A stretch of DNA of 64,000 nucleotides from positions 6,262,001-6,326,000 of the forward strand of contig NC_049562.1 of the NCBI RefSeq assembly GCF_013368755.1, written 5' to 3'. Within the stretch, counting starts at the first letter, position 1; the number at the start of each line of letters is the position of its first letter. Source of the stretch: Talaromyces rugulosus. Taxonomy: Eukaryota > Ascomycota > Eurotiomycetes > Eurotiales > Trichocomaceae. The notes under the pieces were generated by a model that saw only the letters and a program-made list of their open reading frames with translations, was not told the origin of the DNA and did no database searches. Made by a program: the position numbers and the translations under genes. Positions 1 to 11,133 of the stretch are shown here, piece after piece.

Positions 1-1047
1 TGGTGAGGGCTATGACGAGGCTGCACAAGCCTTTGAAAAGGCTCTTGAGCTGGGCGATCTTGGCGAGTATGAGGCCAATGCACTGAACATGCGCGCAACC
101 TTTGCCTACCTGCATGGAAATGCGCTGGGCGCTCTCGAAGACCTCAACAAGAGTATTGAGTCCCAGCCGTCACTGGTCCAGAGCTACATCAAGCGCGCTA
201 GCTTGCACCTCGAACTTGGTATTTTTCTCTTGCTTTTTTTAATATCTAGATGCAGACTGACAAGAAACAGGAAACAAGGACGCTGCGGTTGATGACTTTG
301 AGCTTGCCATCACGAACAACAAAGATGACCCTGACATTTACTACCACCGTGCACAGCTTCATTTCATTCTTGGCGAATTTGCCGAAGCTGCCAAGGACTA
401 CCAAAAGTCGATTGATCTCGACCCTGCCTTTATTTACTCGCACATCCAGCTTGGTGTGACCCAGTACAAGCTCGGATCTGTCGCCTCGGCCATGGCTACG
501 TTTAAGCGGTCTGTCAAGAAGTTTGAGGACGTTCCTGATGTGTACAACTACTATGGCGAGCTGCTCCTTGACCAGCAAGATTTCCAGGGAGCCATCGACA
601 AGTTCGACAAAGCTATTGAGATGGAAAGCAAGACTAAGCCCACAGCCATCAATGTACTGCCTTTGATCAACAAGGCCCTTGGTATCTTCCAATGGAAGCA
701 AGACTCCAAGGAAGCTGAAAACCTCTGCCAGAAGGCTCTGATCAGTGAGTGGTTTCTTATTGGGTATTCGCGAGTTAAAAAACTAACCAGTGGTTACAGT
801 TGACCCCGAGTGCGATATTGCCGTTGGAACCATGGCCCAGCTTCTCTTGCAACAAGGCAAGGTCGCCGAAGCGCTGAAATACTTCACACGAGCCGCCGAG
901 CTCGCCCGCACAGAAGGCGAAGTTGTTAATGCCATTTCCTACGCCGAGGCCACCCGCACCCAGCTCGAAGTTCAAGAAAGGTACCCCCAGCTTGCAGAAC
1001 GCCTACAGTCGATGGGAGCCAACTTTGGCGGTCCTCCGGGATTCTAA
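1..1047 (+). CDS. tom70: TOM70, mitochondrial outer-membrane import receptor (3' part)
   Basis: This is the C-terminal 312 residues of a tetratricopeptide-repeat protein; the 5' end lies outside the window. Exons are 2-218 (frame entering at base 2), 271-744 and 800-1047, with introns 219-270 and 745-799. The second intron carries a CTAAC branch site. The protein is an unbroken series of TPR helices (for example [16 protein letters not shown] and [20 protein letters not shown]) and ends in a glycine-rich [10 protein letters not shown] tail typical of fungal Tom70. Tom70 sits in the mitochondrial outer membrane, docks Hsp70/Hsp90 through its N-terminal TPR clamp and passes carrier-type preproteins to the TOM pore. 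The clamp and the N-terminal membrane anchor are not in view. A generic TPR co-chaperone is the alternative, but spacing and tail favour Tom70. Confidence 0.88.
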
Positions 1048-2580
1048 ATTGATCATTGCAAGTAATATTATCAATCGTTGTCTCTCCCCTTCCCTCGACT
1101 TTAGATACGTCTTTCCGACTATACTCAACCTCCTATTGCTGCCATCTACGTCCACCTGAGGAACCATATCGCACTTGATACGTTGCCAGTCCTATTTAAT
1201 GTTTTAACAGTTGAATTTGTGTGCAATACTTGATGTCCTTAGGGACTCAATTTCATATCTCCCAGGGCCGGAGAGAGCCCTTCATTGTCTTTTCTTTTCT
1301 TTTCTCTTTCTTCCTCACATTTAGTGTGTGTGTATTTGGACTTGTCATTTTTAGCGTGCTACTTTGGGACTGGCAGTATCGGTGTAGGGTTTCAACCACG
1401 GGTGAATGAGACTGTTGGAAAGCGAGTTGTAGATGGAGAGATGTTTTTTTATCATATGTACAATAAAAAACTATTATTTTATAAATTCCGTTTGTCTTGT
1501 AATTAATACTCTTTTGTCGGTAGCAGTGTAAGGTAAGACTCGCTGTAATTATTATCCCCAGGAAAAATTAATGCGAGGCTACCTCTAGACCTTGTCGATC
1601 CTCCGGATTTTTTTGAAACCCCAGCTTTTTTTTTTGTTTTTGTTGGAGAAAGCTAAATCTTTGCATGTACAGTAAAATTGTAACGCTGACACGTCGTTTA
1701 AAATTTTTTAGGGTTTATTTGTGTTTTGTAGATCCGATGAATTTCCGAGATGCAGTGTTGTTTAAGACACATTATTGAAGATTGCATTTTTGCAATAGAT
1801 GATGAAATTAGAGCGAGCGTGTTTCAAATGTAGTGTACTACTACTACGTCAAGAATAATAGTGATACATAGGTCAGCTCAATACATGTAATAATACATGT
1901 TGGGTCAACTGATCAATTGATATAGGGTTTTGCGAAAAGAGTTAATTGATCCTGTCAACGTGATTGCATATAACTATGGTGAATGAATGACCTTTCGTCT
2001 TTTTTTTTTTTTTCAGATCATGCCGAAAATGCAATTTTTTTTAAAAAAAAAACTCAAATGCTGCATGCAGAACAAAAAAAACATACATACCAAAAACCAG
2101 CTGAAGCCGGCACATTACTCCCAACCGCCGATGCAACCCAAGCCGGCCACTTGATCAAACTCGAGACAACAACCACACCCCCCTCCCTGAGGAAAAGAAT
2201 GTAGCTATTGATTGGTACTCAAGTACGCATGTGAATTAAGTGAATTTACAGTTGGTGGTTAAAAATAAACTTTTGACGAATTAGAAAAGAAAAGAAAGAA
2301 AGGACAGCCGACAGACACAAAAAACTAGTTAGTGCCGTTAGCCCCGTTACAGCGAGGTTTTTAGGTAGGCTGTCAAATGATACTACTATGTACTGTGACA
2401 GGAAGCTATTCCAGCGAGAAATATGGCGAGACGTTATGGCCAACCTAAATTAATACGATGCAACTTTACGAGTCTTTTGACGTTGTGTCTGTGCTTTCTG
2501 GGGTTGTTTATAAAGAATAGAGAATCCTATCTGGCTTACTTGGGTTTGCTCAGGTCTATGACAGTTAGCCTAGTTAAAAA
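1048..2580. other. AT-rich intergenic region between TOM70 and the GH71 gene
   Basis: No convincing gene on either strand. The first 450 bases are the likely TOM70 3' UTR. Further on there are T and A homopolymer runs (near 1629, 2000 and 2040) and short palindromes, such as ACATGTA/TACATGT at 1883-1900 and GATCAATT/AATTGATC at 1911-1951. Small ORFs here have no protein-like composition. Confidence 0.6.
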
Positions 2581-4032
2581 ATGCATCTGCAACATCTCTT
2601 CAAGGCAGCGGCCGCTCTGGCCTCTGTGCTTCCTTTGTCTCATGCGACGACGTTGGCAAGGTCAGCCAGGCGCCAGTCGGCCGAGTCCAAATATGTCTTT
2701 GCGCATTTCATGGTCTGTCTTTAACACCTTTCGATGGCACAGACATGCTGACACAAATAGGTTGGCATCGTCGAGAACTACACTCTCGCGGACTGGGAGA
2801 CCGATATGAATACGGCCAAGGACATTGGCATTGACGCGTTTGCCCTCAACTGCGCCAGTATCGACAAGTACACGCCAACCCAGCTGGCCCTGGCATACAA
2901 GGCTGCAGCGGCGGTCGACTTCAAAGTGTTCATCTCCTTTGACTTTGCGTACTGGAGCAACGGGGACACGGCGAACATTACCGAGTATATGCAGACGTAT
3001 GCAGGCCACCCGGCGCAGATGCAGTACAACGATGCAGCCATCGTGAGCACCTTTGTTGGCGACAGTTTCGACTGGGGTCCGGTGAAAGCAGGGACAAACC
3101 ATTCGCTTTGGGCGCTGCCAAACTTGCAGGACCCTGCAGAGTCGTCCACGAACACCCAGCGCTCGGCTGATGGCGCCTTTTCATGGTATGGATGGCCGAC
3201 CGATGGAGGAAACAGCATCATTAGCGGACCGATGACGACCAGATGGGACGACATGTTCGTGTCTGACCTCGGAAACCAGACATACATGGCTCGTTAGTAT
3301 ATGCACTTGCACTGATATACATGCAAGCTAATTTTCTGCAGCTGTTTCACCCTGGTTCTTCACCCACTTTAACAGCAAGAACTGGGTGTTTATCTGCGAG
3401 AATCTGCCTACCTTGCGATGGGAGCAGATCTTGACCCTCAAGCCGAGCCTTGTCGAGATTGTCACATGGAACGGTGAGTAGCCAAGTATTTCCAGTAGCA
3501 ATTAAAAAAAAGGCTGACCTGGCTAGATTACGGCGAGTCGCACTATATTGGACCGTACTCGGAATCGCACTCGGATGACGGATCGTCGGAATGGGCCAAG
3601 GGATTCCCACACGATGCCTGGCGCGACCTGTACAAGCCCTACATCCAGGCATACAAAGCAGGCGAATCCAGCCCGACCATCGACACGGAGGAATTGGTGT
3701 ACTGGTACCGGCCAACGCCCAAAGACGTCACATGCACCAACGACACGCTCCCGGCGCCCAACGGACGCGATCTGCTATCGGACACCGTCTTCGTGGCCAC
3801 GATGCTGAAGGATAATGCGACATTGACCATCACCAGCGGCTCCGAGAAGCCGGTGAGCGTCGAGGTTGGAGCTGGGATCGTGACGACGAACGTCACCATG
3901 GGCTTGGGCACGCAGTCATTCTCGGTTAGCCGCAACGGGGAAACGATTCTGAGCGGAGATGGCGGGCTGAAGATCACGGACGAGTGCGAGACGTACAACT
4001 ACAACGTGTATGTCGGGGCGGTGAAGGAGTGA
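2581..4032 (+). CDS. Glycoside hydrolase family 71 alpha-1,3-glucanase (mutanase), secreted
   Basis: A 433-residue protein from exons 2581-2712, 2761-3292, 3342-3473 and 3527-4032. The first 22 residues form a signal peptide (hydrophobic AAAALASVLPLSHA). GH71 hallmarks are YVFAHFMVGIVENY at the mature N-terminus, a DIGIDAFALNCA strand, VFISFDFAYW, and EIVTWNDYGESHYIGP, in which the conserved Asp and Glu are the presumed catalytic acids. The WN/DYGES junction is split by intron 3, which supports that splice choice. The C-terminal 150 residues are beta-rich, as usual after the barrel; no separate CBM24 is seen. The family hydrolyses alpha-1,3-glucan of the fungal wall, in septation, autolysis or attack on other fungi. 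Several N-x-S/T sequons fit secretion. Confidence 0.93.
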
Positions 4033-4969
4033 GAGTCATTACAGTAGTGGTAGTGGTAGTGGTAGTGATAGCAGGAGCAGGAGTAGCAATTCAGGCAACA
4101 TTCAAGGAAGGAGACAAACCGTTATCTTATCGGCCAGGCACCAAGTCTAACCGTATTAGGCTAGAGCCGTTTGTCGTCAGCTGATAGCCTGGCACTAACC
4201 CCAACAGGATTAGCGGTAGCGGGCGCGATAAGCAGCGCAGCGCATCGCGTCATCATGAACCTGTGGACGGAACAAGCACGGAACACGGCGCCGCTGATAT
4301 TGATCTATTTGTCTGGAGTTTGGCATGGCTTCTGTAATGCTGTCCGATGTCTCTGGTTCTTTTCTCGGGTGTTTCTATTTCTCGATGCTGGTAGAGCTGC
4401 CCAAGCAGGCCGAGGCAGCAGTGCTTATCGGCCGGACCCGCTCGAGCTGCTAACGAGTCTCGACGTCGTAGCGTATAGATATACATAAACTAGGAGAGAG
4501 TGTAGAGAGAAGAGGGTATAGGTATATACATGATGCAATAGAGAGCAGTAGCTGAAGAAGTAAATAGTATTAAAGAACCCAAGGTGAGTCACTTGACCCC
4601 GCTTTCCCGCATCGAGGCGGCGTCGGCATCATTATTGGTCGTCGACTGCCAGCGGACCGACTGCCTCGTGTCTGCCTGTTGATATCGTCGTTCTTCTTCT
4701 CCTCGTCCTCCTCCTTCTTCTCCTTTCTCCTGTCCCTCTCTTGCCAACCACTTCTCTGTCCATTAACCGCCAACCTCTGCTGCCATCCCAGCAGTCGCCA
4801 TCGCCTGGTCGTCGCTCCCTTCTGACCGACGGAAGTCTGCGGCTGTTCATCTGAGTGAGCATCGCCCAGAGAAGGTGGGGTAGCTGGTCCTGATCTACAG
4901 CCTCCTCTGGTCTCCTCCTTTCGTCCTCTTTCTCTTCTCGACAGCTGCTCTACTGTATCGTCATTCACC
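4033..4969. other. Intergenic region with pyrimidine-rich leader of the FHA gene
   Basis: A short GTAGTG simple repeat lies just after the GH71 stop (about 4041-4070). Bases 4684-4960 are strongly C/T-rich (CTTCTTCTCCTC-like), typical of a filamentous-fungal core promoter and 5' leader on the plus strand. ORFs on the minus strand here are compositional shadows (Arg/Glu-rich). Confidence 0.55.
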
Positions 4970-6993
4970 ATGGCCGCTCGACACGGTACGCTGCCACAAC
5001 CCCCCGCTCTTTGCAGATGGCCATTTCTAACGAGTCCACAGTCGTGGTGACCCTGTCCCCCGTCTACGCCCCTGATTCGCTTCCCTTTCGATCCCTGACA
5101 TTTGCGTCCAACAACGACACCGCTCCCCTCGGAAGAGCATCGAAATCAGAGTCGAAGAACCTCGTGCCAGCCCACGACAATGCCTGGTTTGATTCTCGTG
5201 TCATGTCTCGAGATCATGCCGTGCTAAGCGTCTCTTTGGAAACACAGGTAAGTTGGTGCCAACATGTGCGGGCTGTGTAAGCTGACCTGCTCTAGACTGT
5301 ATTCGTTCGCGACCACGGCTCCATGCACGGAACCTTGCTGAACGAAGCGAGGATCGTGCCCAAGACAAATATCCCTATCAAAAACGGAGATATCTTGACC
5401 TTTGGAAGCGAGGTCCTTAGAGGCGACCGTAAGTTGACAGCCCCCGTCATACTGTTTTTTTTTCCTGCTGACGTCTTTCTTGCAGAAACCTTTAGGCCGA
5501 TCGCTGTCCGTTTCAACTGCAAGTGGCACGACTATGCCATCCCTACCGAGACTGCAAAGGTGTATAAAAACACCTTCTCAGTACCTGACGACGACGACGA
5601 TGTTGAAATACTTGACAGTCCATCGAAGCCTGCCCCAGAACCCGTTGAGCCCACTTCTGACTCGTCAGACTTTGGCTATGGATCTGATATTAGTCGACCT
5701 CTCGACTTGACTTCTCCTGGCACATCGCCAGAGGTCAAGCAGTCCGACTTGCCAAAACCCACCCCAGCTGAGCTGTCTTCTGCCTACGACCCCCAGAGCG
5801 ATCCTGTGCCCACCAACCAGGATCCGCAAATTACTCGATCCTCTCCTCCCGGCAGTTTTCCCATTGATTTTCGTCGTTCTGACGAAACAGATAGCGAATT
5901 TGATGACGACGATGATGTTATCAGCGAGTCTTACAGCGAGTGGATCGCTAAACGAGATGAACCGAGTGAATATGAAGATAGCGTCGCCAATGAGCAGGTG
6001 TTTATTTACGACGATAATGAAGACAATAGCGACAACGGGGATGGAAACGAGATTGACAAAGAGAATTACAATGAGCAGGTCGAAGAAGCTCCTCATACAG
6101 CTACCTCTCCAGCCCCCGAAGCTGATTTGCTCGTGCCTCCCCCTATTGTGAATGAAGCCGGTCTACATTTGCCAAAGCATAAAGAAACGGTTTCTGAGCC
6201 AAATTTTACAGCCGATCATCTGGCCACGGTTGGTAATCCAGAACCTAGCTTTGCTGGACCCTCTGTTCTTGATGATGCCTCGGCCACCGCATCAGCCGCT
6301 CAAGGCCTGCCTTCTTTCATCCCCGTTCAAGATATTTCTGCGTTGGTGGATTACCAACGTAAATTGCGAGACAGCGAAATCCAACGTGTTCCTAGCCCAT
6401 CCGACAAGGCAATGGCTAGACCACCGCAGTACAACTTTTATGAAGGCTGGCCAACAGGAATAGCGCCATGGGAATGCTTCCGTCTTACCCCAGCCAGCGA
6501 GTCCTTCCCCTTTGACCCACACCGTTCCACTGGATATCTGCGGCATCTGAACAGCGAAGCTGGACCTTCCCAGCCTTTTGTTGGCAGTCAAGCTTTGGAT
6601 AATGAGAAAGCCACCGAGCCTGCCAAGACTGGTGTCTCTATTGCAGACATTGTCGAAGCCACTGAGCCTCTCTCTGGGCCGTCGAAACGAAAGGTCGATG
6701 AGTTTGAATCGGATCTTGACGATTTGAAGCTTAGTGAAAGCCAGGAAAACACTCAGGACAGCATTCCAGATGCTCAGCCGCGGCCTGAGCTGAATGCCAT
6801 CATTGTGTCTGATTCACAGGTTCCAGCGAGCTCTCCAGTCAGTGGACGCAAAGAGTCTCGCCGCAAGCGTGCGAAAACCAGACAATCGAGTGGAATTGTC
6901 AAGTACGCGACTGCTGCGGTTATTGGCGCAGTGGTTGGCGGTATTAGCACCGTGGCAGCTCTAGCGGCGCTTCCATCCGACTATTTCGAGTAA
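4970..6993 (+). CDS. FHA-domain protein with C-terminal membrane anchor
   Basis: A 620-residue product from exons 4970-4985 (only 16 nt), 5042-5247, 5296-5428 and 5486-6993. Residues about 20-130 form a forkhead-associated (phosphothreonine-binding) domain: SRDHAVLS supplies the conserved Ser-Arg and His, followed by VFVRDHGSMHGTLLNE and the IKNGDILTFG strand. The middle is long, acidic and disordered, with many Ser/Pro and Asp runs. A basic patch (GRKESRRKRAKTR) precedes a single hydrophobic segment of about 20 residues (AAVIGAVVGGISTVAALAAL) seven residues from the end, so a tail-anchored membrane protein is predicted. Intron 3 (57 nt) contains no stop and could be retained without frameshift. 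FHA plus C-terminal membrane helix recalls Far9/Far10-type STRIPAK subunits, but I see no coiled coil and do not assign it to them. Confidence 0.85.
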
Positions 6994-7386
6994 TGCGTCA
7001 TATTAACACGACTATACGAATACGGATGGAATGAGACATGATACCATCTTCACAGGCGTTTCGGGTTTTTTTTCTCTTTCTTTTTAGGTTGGACGTTTGG
7101 ACTGCTCTTTACGAAGTTTCTCTTCTCTATTGTTTGTTACGTAGTCTGTTACACTAGTATGCAATCTTATGTGATATCTTTGTGTTTTTTTTTGCAAGTT
7201 CGTAGGCATAAATGTCAAATAATTTGCTGTTAAGTTGATATTGATTCAACTTATATGACAAAACATTGTATTCAATGTTGCAGAAAAAACAACCATTCTA
7301 AGAGTCGTTGACTCTGGTATCATATATCAAAGATGCATGTCAAAAAAAACCCCTCAATTACTTTATCATAAAATCAATAATATCGG
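6994..7386. other. Convergent 3' intergenic region
   Basis: AT-rich spacer between the plus-strand FHA gene and the minus-strand esterase gene, with T tracts at about 7059-7085 and 7185-7193. It holds the 3' ends of both transcripts; no other feature is seen. Confidence 0.5.
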
Positions 7387-8457
7387 TCAATGCCTGAGCC
7401 TGTCCCACAAAAAGTCCACCACGTCGCAGAGGGCTTCCTCGGAGCACTCGTGCTCGCCATATTCGTATTCCTTAAGTTGGACGTCTAGGTGGAGTCCTTC
7501 CAGACAGGATCGTACCATTCGACTGAGGATGATGGGCGCTTTGTCGTCTTCGAGTCCGTGGGTCATGAACAGCGGTGTATACTCGATGGGCATTGGACTT
7601 CTCGGCTCTTCATCAGAAGGAGAAGCAGTCGCAGCAGTAGCAGTAGAAGAGACGGGAATTTCAAGAATATTCTTCAGCTTATCGACCCCTCTCTGCGGCG
7701 CCATATCCGGATCTGCTGCTTCTTCGGCAGCCTGCTGAATCTGACGCGAAAACGGCAACCAGCCAGACATGCCCACCCAGGCGCCCAAACTCTCACCTTC
7801 CCACAACAGCGCCGCAATCAAACTGGCTGCAGAGCCCTGGCTGAAACCGCCGATAACCACCCCGCTAGCATCGCCGCCCAGCTCGTCGATCTCGGTCTGA
7901 ATCAAGTGGTGCAGAAACCGGACGGTCTGCTGCAGGCCCGCAATGGGTAGGGTATCATTGTCTTTCTGGGCCGAGTCGGCAGCAGCACTGCCAGCGTTGT
8001 TGTTCCATGAAGCAACCATGGGCGCCAGCGGCCAGTTGTCGAACCACTGATTGACGGCACATCCATCTAGGGCTTTGGCATGCATACTCACGGCCGTCGG
8101 AAAAATAAATTTGGCATGTGGCAGTGCTTCTCGCAGGGTAATCGACGACCCGCGCCGATGATAGTACGCGGCCGCGGGCGAGTTGATTGTGTTGCTTCTG
8201 CCGGTGTTGTTGATGGTATTGGTGTTGTTGTTGGGGTTGCTGCTGCTGCTGCCATTGCTGTTGCTACTACCACTACCACTTCCCCTTCCTCCATGAACAT
8301 GCAGCCGGCTGTGGTGCGCACGCAGTGGCCTGAAGAGCAGAGCAGGCCCAAATTCAGTCGAGTTGGAGCCACGGCCGTGCAGCAGGATGACGGTTTGTTT
8401 GTGTGGCTGGCTCTGTGGGTTGATGGTGAGGGGTCGCGCGAAGCCAGAGATGTCCAT
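7387..8457 (-). CDS. Phospholipase/carboxylesterase-family hydrolase (acyl-protein thioesterase-like)
   Basis: A 356-residue intronless alpha/beta hydrolase. I chose the ATG at 8457 (MDISGF) because an in-frame ATG at 8592 adds a low-quality extension with no family similarity. VILLHGRGSNS is the oxyanion-loop strand. GGFSQGSAAS carries the nucleophile Ser206, MTHGLEDDKAPI the acidic residue and YGEHECS the catalytic His, so the triad is complete. Family members cleave thioester or ester bonds of S-acylated proteins and lysophospholipids. Unusual here is a Gly/Ser/Asn-rich stretch at about residues 50-102, between the first strands and LREALPHAKFIFPTA, where the family normally has a short loop. 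It remains open throughout and lacks convincing splice sites. The substrate is unknown. Confidence 0.85.
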   Translation of the reverse strand: MDISGFARPLTINPQSQPHKQTVILLHGRGSNSTEFGPALLFRPLRAHHSRLHVHGGRGSGSGSSNSNGSSSSNPNNNTNTINNTGRSNTINSPAAAYYHRRGSSITLREALPHAKFIFPTAVSMHAKALDGCAVNQWFDNWPLAPMVASWNNNAGSAAADSAQKDNDTLPIAGLQQTVRFLHHLIQTEIDELGGDASGVVIGGFSQGSAASLIAALLWEGESLGAWVGMSGWLPFSRQIQQAAEEAADPDMAPQRGVDKLKNILEIPVSSTATAATASPSDEEPRSPMPIEYTPLFMTHGLEDDKAPIILSRMVRSCLEGLHLDVQLKEYEYGEHECSEEALCDVVDFLWDRLRH

Positions 8458-9541
8458 TTCGTTTTTGGTTCTTTGTTTTTTTTTCCTCTCTAGAGAAGTA
8501 GAGTGACTGGCTTGGAGTAGTTGAATGGGGGTAGATATTAAATGAGCGAGCGAAAGATGGGCTGTTGTAGAAGCGAATATGCAAGGTTTCAATATTTTCT
8601 AGGTTGAACGTTGACAGTAGGCAAATCAAGTGGCGCTATTCATCCTCGAGGCCCTGGACGCGCGCGCATTTTCACCGGGCAGGATTGACGGCCCAGCAGT
8701 GATCGGATTTTCGACCTCGATTATTTTGGAACTGCTTGGTAAGTGTAGTCGGATAGAGGTCGGTTAACAAGTATGTAAGCGGAGAGACATGGGACGGCGG
8801 GAGAGATTGAGGATATTATTGTCGATGGCTCCTCTGAGATTGTTACCCCTCATTTCCGCCGCCTTTTTTTTTTTTTTTTTTTTTTTTCTTTCCATTAGCT
8901 GTCAACGGGCAGTGCTTGGATTTGACAATTCCAAGAAATTAATGACAGAAATGTTTTACTGTCCTTTATGGGGTTCCCTAGTGAGTACGAGATCACGACA
9001 GACTTGACGCATTACATGTATTATTTTAATATTGGACGAATGCAGCACTAGGACGTCTAGCAAAGTCTAGAACGATCGACCAAAAATAGATCACTTCGTC
9101 GCAGCTCTTTTATACTTCAGCCATAAATAATATACTTTTTATTTCCTTTGACTTTTGTATCTTAGTTTGTCAATAATTTAGTCTTGTGTCAACTGATCAG
9201 TGCTAACCCAGTCAACAAATAGATCTGAATGTAGTAGTACTTCATGTATACGCCTGTCCTATAATCTTGCACACCATGTCAAGTGATACTATACGGAGTA
9301 AACCCACATTGAACCGGAATAAAAGAAAAAATAATTAATCACCAGATCATAGTCATAGAAATTAAGAGAATAATAGGGGCAGCTAGTACCACGGATCCAG
9401 CTAGGCTCAGGCTAAGCCCATATGAGAGCTCAGAGAGTGGACTCGGTGGAGATGGGGAATGCTACCAGCTCTATTTTGTTTTTGCAAATGTTTCATGAAA
9501 ATCCGGAATATTTTCTTTGAAGTATTCCTGGTAGCACAGCG
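8458..9541. other. Divergent intergenic region with long T tract
   Basis: This holds promoters for the esterase (minus) and the desaturase-like gene (plus). An uninterrupted run of about 24 T lies at 8864-8887. The rest is AT-rich with no gene-like ORF. Confidence 0.5.
8864..8887 (+). repeat. Poly-T tract (24 nt)
   Basis: Uninterrupted T run in the esterase/desaturase divergent promoter region. It is possibly a nucleosome-excluding tract and is expected to vary in length. Confidence 0.9.
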
Positions 9542-10945
9542 ATGCATGACCCGCAGGCGTTTGTTGATCCGAACCTGACCGAGCCGGACCTGCTCGTGCT
9601 CCAAAATCTGTACCGCGACATCGACTCGGCCTCTTCTTCACCCTCGACTTCAACCTCGACCTCGCAGAATGGCGACAAGAACGAACATGACGGCGACAAT
9701 GGCAAAAGCAAAGATGAAGACAGCGCTGCAATCGACCAGCTGCAAGCGCTCAACACCCCCTCGCACCCCTCCTTCGAGCCCACCGTCCTGGTGAGCTGCG
9801 ACCTGGCCTATCTGCGCGCCAAACTACCTCCCCTCGTCTACGACAACCTCCTACAGCCCTACATCGCCGTGGGCCGCAAGATCGTGCGTGTCGAGACCGA
9901 TGTCGTGATGCTCACCCACCTGATCCTGTACTTTTCGACCTCGGTGCCCTCCGCCCTCTTGCTCTACCGCCACTTTACTTATACTCACGCCGTGCTGCAC
10001 TGGCTGATGCAAAGCTACTATGTCGGAACGTACACGCTGATGATGCACCAGCACATCCACATGGGCGGGATTTTGTCGAAGAGCAACATATTCCTGCGCG
10101 CCTTCGACACCGTGTTCCCCTACATCACCAACCCGCTGATGGGCCACACGTGGAACTCGTACTACTACCATCATATCAAACACCACCACGTCGAGGGCAA
10201 TGGACCCGACGACCTCTCGTCGACCATCCGCTACCAGCGCGACTCTCTCCCAGACTTTCTGCACTATGTGCTGCGCTTCATGTTCCTCGTCTGGATCGAG
10301 CTGCCCATGTACTTTTTCCGCAAGGGCAAGTATGCCCTGGGTCTGAAGGCGTTTTTCTGGGATACCAGCTGCTACCTATCCATCGCCGTGCTTTATCTCT
10401 GCGTCAATGCGCGTGCCACAGTCTTTGCTTTTATTCTGCCGCTTGCACTGATGCGTGTTGGCTTGATGGTGGGCAACTGGGGCCAGCACGCACTGGTCGA
10501 CGACGAGGACCCGACGTCCGACTTGCGCAGCAGCATCACCCTAATTGACGTTGCAGTACGTCTTTGTTTTTTTTTGTTTTTTTTTCGTCTCCAATTCTAA
10601 GACCCTCCTGCTAATAAAAGGTATTAGTCCAACCGCTTCTGCTACAACGACGGCTACCACACCTCTCACCACCTCAACCCACGCCGCCACTGGCGCGATC
10701 ACCCTCTAGCTTTACTCCGCGCAAAACCCAAATACCAAACAGAGCGCGCGCTCATCTTCAAAAACATCGACTACATCATGATAACCGTGAAGCTGCTGCA
10801 AAAGGATTACTTGTATCTGGCCAAGTGTCTGGTCCCCATTGGCGACGCGCAGATCCGCATGACGCTGGAGGAGCGCGCGGCTATGTTGAGGACCAAGACG
10901 ACGCGGTTTTCAGAGGAGGCGATTAGGGAAAAGTATGGGTTGTAG
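9542..10945 (+). CDS. Membrane fatty-acid desaturase/hydroxylase-like protein with histidine boxes
   Basis: A 443-residue protein from exons 9542-10555 and 10628-10945. After a Ser/Thr-rich hydrophilic N-terminus come several hydrophobic segments and three His clusters placed as in membrane di-iron enzymes: HQHIH from residue 169, HHIKHHH at 210-216, and HTSHH at about 349-353 followed by LNPRRHW. The last cluster sits right after the single intron, so correct splicing is needed for metal binding. The family (fatty-acid desaturases, hydroxylases and related lipid oxidases) uses O2 and an electron donor in the ER membrane. No cytochrome b5 domain is fused. Substrate and regiochemistry cannot be read from the sequence. 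Confidence 0.82.
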
Positions 10946-11133
10946 GGGGAAAAAAAAGAATAATATCGACTATATATAATATATAATATATATACTAATT
11001 AGTAGATATAAATAGATTAGGTATAGAGTAATATCTAATAAAGATAACGTAATTTATCATGATATTAGAATTGAACGGTATTTAGATATTACACATCTAT
11101 CCTCAAAGAATTCTTTTCGTTGGTTGTGTTTCT

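Noticed and set aside
1904..9199. Shared 12-mer GTCAACTGATCA at 1904 and 9188
   Set aside because: Many identical 12-mer pairs are expected by chance in 64 kb; flanks do not align.
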